Assembly (NCBI GenBank): GCA_964371725.1
Contig: CAYJNQ010000022.1
Coordinates: 1-26,555 of the forward strand
Length of the DNA: 26,555 bases
Direction of reading: 5' to 3'
Source: JAAYCI01 sp964371725
Lineage (GTDB): Bacteria; Bacillota; Clostridia; Oscillospirales; Ruminococcaceae
In this document: piece after piece, positions 22,642 through 26,555 of the stretch
How positions within the stretch are numbered: the first letter of the stretch is position 1
Layout of the letters: each line of letters opens with the position of its first letter
Notes under the pieces: generated by a model
The model's input: only the letters and a program-made list of their open reading frames with translations
The model's database searches: none
Told to the model about the DNA's origin: nothing
Position numbers and translations under genes: made by a program

Positions 22642-23982
22642 TTACATTTTAGATTTGATGAATTCAATCCGTTTTTGGCATTCGTTGATAAGAGCTTCTT
22701 CGTCTACCCGTGTGGATTTTTTGTTTTCCACAACCATTTCGCCGTTCACAAAAACCGTGTGCACATCCCCGCCGGTAGCGTTGTAAACAAGGGCCGAGTC
22801 GGCCTTGTGCACAGGGGCAATGTGCGCTTCTTTCCAGTTTACCAGCACAAGATCGGCTTTCATGCCGGGGGCAATTTGGCCAAGAGTTTCATCCCCCATA
22901 GCCAAGGCACCATGGCGCGTTGCCATTTCCAGAACCTGTTTCGGATAGATAACTTGCGCGTTCAAATTGTGAATTTTGTGCAAACAGGCCGTGTATTTTA
23001 GGGTGGAAAGCATGTCTTCACTGTTGTTGCTGCCGGGGCCGTCTGTGGCAAGTGCTGTGGGGTTTCCGTTTTGCAAAAGTTCGGGTACCCTGGCAACACC
23101 GGAAGCAAGGTACATATTGGCCACAGGGCAGTGCACCACTTGTGGCTTATACTTTTCGATAAGGGACAACTCGTGGTCGCTCAGCCACACGCTGTGTACA
23201 AGCTGTGTGTCTTCATCCAAAATGCCAAGGCTTTCAAAAAACTCAAGATTTCGCATGCCGTCGTACATATCGGCTGTGCGTTTTACCACATCTTGTGTTT
23301 CGGCTGTGTGCACTTGGAACTTAATGCCAAGCTCTTTGGAAAGCGCTTTGCTGCTTTTGAATAAATCCGGCGTGACACCCCAGGGGTTTAAAGGACCCAC
23401 GGAAAGGGAAAGCCGTCCGTGCTTGCCGTGCCATTTTTTGTGTAAGCGACGAATGTCGGAAAGGATGGTGTCTTCGCTTTCTAAAAATTCTTCGCGATAC
23501 ACTTTGTCGGCAAAACAACGGCATAAATTTCCGCGAATGCCTGCCTTTTCCATGGCCTCAAGCACCTTGTCTCCGTTTTGTAAGCTCGTATACACATAGT
23601 GCTGGTCAATGACAGAAGTGGCACCGGTTTTTAGGTTTTCAAGGCTTGCCAAAAGAGCGGCATGATAAAAATCATCCTCGCTCATAAGCACCGAAAACGG
23701 CCAAATTTCTTCACTAAGCCATTGGAAAAGAGGCTTATCATCGCCAAGGCCGCGCATGAATGTTTGAAACATATGCGTGTGTGCGTTCACCATGCCGGGC
23801 ATCAATATTTTGTCGGACGCATCCACAACTTTGTCGCACAGGGCACCAAAACGTTGTAAGGCATTTGCATCCGAGCCCACTTCTGTGATGGTGTTCCCAT
23901 CCATTATAACATAACCGTCTCGATAAATGTCATATTGATCGTTCATCGTCACTGTCCAAGCGTTGTGAATCAATGTTTTCAT
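22642..23982 (-). CDS. Amidohydrolase, MtaD/guanine deaminase-like
   Basis: This 446-residue metal-dependent deaminase has the HxH site His68-x-His70 in PGMVNAHTHMFQ. The third histidine is in QVHTAET (family HxAE). The fourth is in LVHSVWLSD. The metal-bound aspartate is in ALATDGPGSNN. FMRGLGDDKPLFQWL-type sequence after the first motif is typical of 5'-methylthioadenosine/S-adenosylhomocysteine deaminases and the TrzN/AtzA group, which remove amino or other groups from N-heterocycles. GGAGGC precedes the ATG at 23982, overlapping the end of the upstream Mo-subunit gene region (13 bases between). Next to a xanthine dehydrogenase-type protein, deamination of a purine or similar ring is plausible. 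Confidence 0.88.
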   Translation of the reverse strand: MKTLIHNAWTVTMNDQYDIYRDGYVIMDGNTITEVGSDANALQRFGALCDKVVDASDKILMPGMVNAHTHMFQTFMRGLGDDKPLFQWLSEEIWPFSVLMSEDDFYHAALLASLENLKTGATSVIDQHYVYTSLQNGDKVLEAMEKAGIRGNLCRCFADKVYREEFLESEDTILSDIRRLHKKWHGKHGRLSLSVGPLNPWGVTPDLFKSSKALSKELGIKFQVHTAETQDVVKRTADMYDGMRNLEFFESLGILDEDTQLVHSVWLSDHELSLIEKYKPQVVHCPVANMYLASGVARVPELLQNGNPTALATDGPGSNNSEDMLSTLKYTACLHKIHNLNAQVIYPKQVLEMATRHGALAMGDETLGQIAPGMKADLVLVNWKEAHIAPVHKADSALVYNATGGDVHTVFVNGEMVVENKKSTRVDEEALINECQKRIEFIKSKM

Positions 23983-23995
23983 AGGGTTTTGCCTC

Positions 23996-26266
23996 CTAAG
24001 AAGATGTTTTTTTCAAAAATTTGCCAAGGGCTACCTGCTCTAAATTGGCAGGCAAGTTGTATACACGGCGCTGGCAGGCGTCGTAAATGGCATTGACAAT
24101 GGTGGGTGCCACCGCGCAGGTACATGGTTCGCCGAGGCCCTTGGCTCCTAAGGGGCCAACAGGTCCCGGATGCTCAAGCACAAGGGGGTGTATGTGTGGC
24201 ATATCCATGGCCGTTGGCAACAGATAGCTCTCTAAATTCAGGTTGGCAATGCGGCCCTGTTCCAGTTCCACTTCCTCCAAAAGGGCATAGCCCACCCCCA
24301 TGGAAATACCGCCCATCATTTGCCCTTCCACCTCTTGCCTATCAAAGGCGTGGCCCACATCGTGCACGGCATGGTAATGGTCTACCGACACGGCGCCCGT
24401 GGCTGTATCCACGGTCACTTCGGCCGCTGCCGCACCGTATACATAGCTCCAATAGGCATCGCCCACGCCACAGCTTTTGTCGTACTGCAATTTGGGTGCG
24501 GAAAAAAAGCCATAGGCATTTAAATGGTCGCCGCTTGCAAACACATGGGAAGCGAGCTTTGCAAAAGACATTTTTTGGCTTGCATCCTTACAGCTGAGCA
24601 CTTCGCCGTTCTCAAACCGAATTTCCTCTGTGCCAAGCTGGGATTGTGCATAGCCGGCAAGCTTTGCCGAAAGCTGTTGCGCAGCCTGCAAAACGGCACC
24701 GCCGGAAAACACCGTGCCACGTGTGGCCACTGTGGGGCCCGCGTCGGGCGAGGTGCCCGTGTCGGTGGGGCTCACACGGATGTTCTCCTTGGGAATGCCA
24801 AAATATTCGTGTACAAGTTGCAACAGCATGGAGCGGCTCCCTTGCCCTACCTCGGCAATGGAGGAGTGCACCAAAATGCTGCCATCGGGCTGAATGCACA
24901 CAGCGGCTTGTGCAACATCCAAACCTTGGCCTGCGGCACCAAACGATTCGCCACGGTGCAAAAGGCACACACCCAGCCCTTTCTTAAGCTGTGTGTTGCG
25001 GGCGTTGAATGCCGCAAACTCGCGCCGTTTCTCTTCAATGTCCAAGTTTTTTTCCAAAGCCGAAAGGCAAGCGTCCAAGGTGACATCTTGCATGGTTTGC
25101 CCAAAGGCGGAAACACTGTTTTCGCGCAGCATATTGAGTTTTCGCACTTCGAGTGGGTCCTTGCCGAGATGATAAGCGATGTCATCCATCAAACTCTCGC
25201 TGCAAAAATCTACCTGAGGCGAGCCAAAACCGCGTAAGGCATCAGAATAAACATGGTTTGTGTAAACAGCGGTGGACACAGTGTCCACATGAGGTACCAC
25301 ATAGGGGCCTGTGGCCTCAATGGCCATGCGGCTGGTAACGGGGAAGGTTTTGCTTGTGTAAGCGCCGCCGTCCAAAAGCAAATCTATTTTCATGGCGAGA
25401 AGCCGCCCGTTTTCGTCAAAACCCACATCATAATGAGCCTGCAAGGGATGACGTTTTGTGCCTTCTTCAATCGATTCTTCTCGCCCAAGTACCATTTTAC
25501 AAGGACGATGAAGCAAAAAGCTAACCAAGGCCGCACGCGAAGAACAAACGGCAATGTCATAATTTTTGCCGCCAAAACTGCCGCCAATCACCGAGGGCAC
25601 CACACGCACATCGCAAAATGGGAAGTTTAGGGTGTCTGCCACAATTTTTCGGATGACAAAGGGGCTGTTGATGGGGCATTGCACAAGCATTTCGCCGCTT
25701 GTGCTGTCATAGCTTGCCACGGCTGCCTCTGTTTCCAGGCAAACATGCTGAACACGCTGGGTTGTAAAACGGCGCTGCAAACGAAAAGGTGCGTTTTCCA
25801 GTTCTTTTTCTGCATCTCCGCGCTTTGTTACATAACGGCAAATCTGGTTGCCGCCCTCATGCAAATGCGTGCTTCCCTCCAAAAGGGCATCGGCGGGGTT
25901 CAAAACGGCGGGCAAAGCCTCGTAAGAGACCTCCACCAGTTTGGCGCCCTCTTTGGCAAGGGCATGGGTTTCGGCCACCACCAAGGCCACACCATCGCCA
26001 ATATAACGAACACGGTCATGGCAAAGAATGGGGCGCTCTTTGGGCATGGCAGGAATACCGGGAATGTCTTTTGCCGTATACACGGCCAAAACGCCCGGCA
26101 GTGCGAGTGCCTGTTCACAAGCAATGGAAAGAATGCGCCCGTGTGCAAGGGGGCTACGCACGGCGGCGGCATACACCATGTCGGGCAGCTGTATATCGGC
26201 GGCATACACGGCTTTTCCTGTGACCTTGGCCAAAACATCTTGCCGATACAGGGTGTTCTTTTTCAT
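23996..26266 (-). CDS. Xanthine dehydrogenase-family molybdopterin-binding (large) subunit
   Basis: This 756-residue protein is the molybdenum cofactor subunit of the xanthine oxidase family. N-terminal KVTGKAVYAADIQLPDM is the usual ab-hammerhead start. Then come GGSFGGKNYD, ALRGFGSPQ (cofactor-binding), TGTSPDAGPTVATRGTVFSG, and GPLGAKGLGEP with the catalytic Glu near the C-terminus. It hydroxylates a heteroaromatic ring or aldehyde with water. The FAD and [2Fe-2S] domains are absent and no matching subunit genes lie in the window; a 4Fe-4S protein is immediately upstream. I chose the ATG at 26266, after GGAGGGAGG. It is first in line before the amidohydrolase and GntR genes. Selenium dependence cannot be judged from the sequence. 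Confidence 0.92.
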   Translation of the reverse strand: MKKNTLYRQDVLAKVTGKAVYAADIQLPDMVYAAAVRSPLAHGRILSIACEQALALPGVLAVYTAKDIPGIPAMPKERPILCHDRVRYIGDGVALVVAETHALAKEGAKLVEVSYEALPAVLNPADALLEGSTHLHEGGNQICRYVTKRGDAEKELENAPFRLQRRFTTQRVQHVCLETEAAVASYDSTSGEMLVQCPINSPFVIRKIVADTLNFPFCDVRVVPSVIGGSFGGKNYDIAVCSSRAALVSFLLHRPCKMVLGREESIEEGTKRHPLQAHYDVGFDENGRLLAMKIDLLLDGGAYTSKTFPVTSRMAIEATGPYVVPHVDTVSTAVYTNHVYSDALRGFGSPQVDFCSESLMDDIAYHLGKDPLEVRKLNMLRENSVSAFGQTMQDVTLDACLSALEKNLDIEEKRREFAAFNARNTQLKKGLGVCLLHRGESFGAAGQGLDVAQAAVCIQPDGSILVHSSIAEVGQGSRSMLLQLVHEYFGIPKENIRVSPTDTGTSPDAGPTVATRGTVFSGGAVLQAAQQLSAKLAGYAQSQLGTEEIRFENGEVLSCKDASQKMSFAKLASHVFASGDHLNAYGFFSAPKLQYDKSCGVGDAYWSYVYGAAAAEVTVDTATGAVSVDHYHAVHDVGHAFDRQEVEGQMMGGISMGVGYALLEEVELEQGRIANLNLESYLLPTAMDMPHIHPLVLEHPGPVGPLGAKGLGEPCTCAVAPTIVNAIYDACQRRVYNLPANLEQVALGKFLKKTSS

Positions 26267-26295
26267 GAATCCTCCCTCCGCGAAAAAAGAATAAG

Positions 26296-26327
26296 AATGG
26301 CGCAGCAAGCGAAACTGCTGCGCCATT
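26296..26327 (-). terminator. Hairpin between the 4Fe-4S gene and the Mo hydroxylase gene
   Basis: AATGGCGCAGCA (26296-26307) and TGCTGCGCCATT (26316-26327) form a perfect 12-bp stem with an 8-base loop. Leftward it runs into CTTATTCTTTTTTCG, a good terminator exit; the rightward side is also T-rich. Only 29 bases remain to the Mo-subunit start, and they hold no promoter, so it may act as a partial terminator inside one transcript. Confidence 0.75.
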
Positions 26328-26335
26328 GTTTGTTT

Positions 26336-26555
26336 TTAGTGGGCGGTAAAGTATTTTCTGTAGAACTCTTGCGATTCTTCGTAGAGGGCTTTGTCCTCGT
26401 CGTTCTGCGGCAACTCCACAGCCGTAAGCGCACCGGTGGGGCACACAGACACACACATACCACAGCCGCGGCACTCTTTTTCGTCCACATTCATCACAGC
26501 GAAGTCCAAGGTGCGTGCGTCGTAGCAGCACACAGCCACACAACGGCCACAGTTC
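26336..26555 (-). CDS. 4Fe-4S dicluster protein, C-terminal part only
   Basis: The frame is open through the right edge, so the N-terminus is missing; 72 codons are seen. Two cluster motifs are visible: CGRCVAVCCYDA (C-x2-C-x3-C, with further ligands perhaps beyond the edge) and CRGCGMCVSVCPTGAL. The tail is acidic and charged (LPQNDEDKALYEE), ending FYRKYFTAH. It could be a small ferredoxin or the end of a larger FAD or Hdr-type protein; the visible part cannot tell. It lies 9 bases upstream of the hairpin before the Mo hydroxylase gene, so it may deliver or receive electrons for that enzyme. Confidence 0.75.
   Translation of the reverse strand, partial: NCGRCVAVCCYDARTLDFAVMNVDEKECRGCGMCVSVCPTGALTAVELPQNDEDKALYEESQEFYRKYFTAH

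Noticed and set aside
22642..23982. Assignment of the amidohydrolase as SsnA of a selenium-dependent xanthine dehydrogenase cluster
   Set aside because: Its metal-site surroundings (NAHTHMFQTFMRG) look like the MtaD/TrzN group and not like SsnA (SHNHFYSGLSRG), and no ygfK-like gene is visible.

Overview
The window looks like chromosomal DNA of an anaerobic Firmicute, probably class Clostridia. The grounds are strong GGAGG-type ribosome sites, frequent TTG and GTG starts, a mannose-type phosphotransferase system (PTS), a PucR/CdaR-type regulator, small families common in gut Clostridia (TIGR04076, DUF6125), and a molybdenum hydroxylase beside ferredoxin and BFD-type iron-sulfur proteins. This is inference from gene content; there is no rRNA or other marker gene. 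Almost everything is transcribed leftward. Only a DMT transporter, a protease-inhibitor-like lipoprotein and the PucR regulator run rightward. I saw no tRNA, rRNA, insertion sequence or CRISPR array.

Left part (1-4330). A tandem two-domain RidA protein is cut by the left edge. It is followed by a small DUF5684-type membrane protein, a stand-alone PfoR-like EIIC membrane protein, an EamA-type transporter and a lipoprotein with chagasin-type (I42) inhibitor motifs.

Centre (4368-14973). A ten-gene leftward operon runs from a clear promoter at about 13060 to a large hairpin terminator at 4368-4427. Its order is HPr, class I (DhnA-type) aldolase, zinc alcohol dehydrogenase, EIIA, EIIB, EIIC, EIID, Enzyme I, iron-type alcohol dehydrogenase and creatininase-family amidohydrolase. 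The operon carries a complete phosphorelay, including its own Enzyme I and an HPr that lacks the regulatory serine, plus enzymes able to oxidise, cleave, reduce and deamidate a substrate. A PucR-family regulator is transcribed divergently. Between them lies a long inverted repeat and a set of TGGYAA half-sites. This is the most system-like locus in the window, and its substrate is unknown.

Middle right (15045-18296). Four tightly packed leftward genes encode 3-methyladenine DNA glycosylase I (Tag), a cysteine-rich DUF6125-type protein, a TIGR04076 protein, and a MATE transporter whose C-terminal RsbW-like ATPase segment has been put out of frame by an apparent one-base change.

Right part (18367-26555). 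Five overlapping genes encode a split amine or imino-acid dehydrogenase-like complex: a HcnA-like [2Fe-2S] protein, a HcnB-like FAD/NAD oxidoreductase, a double-cluster ferredoxin, a BFD-like [2Fe-2S] protein and a DAO-family FAD oxidoreductase. Upstream lies a leftward group made of a partial 4Fe-4S protein, a molybdopterin-binding xanthine-dehydrogenase-family subunit, an MtaD-like amidohydrolase and a GntR/UTRA regulator. Together these suggest oxidative breakdown of N-heterocycles or amines.
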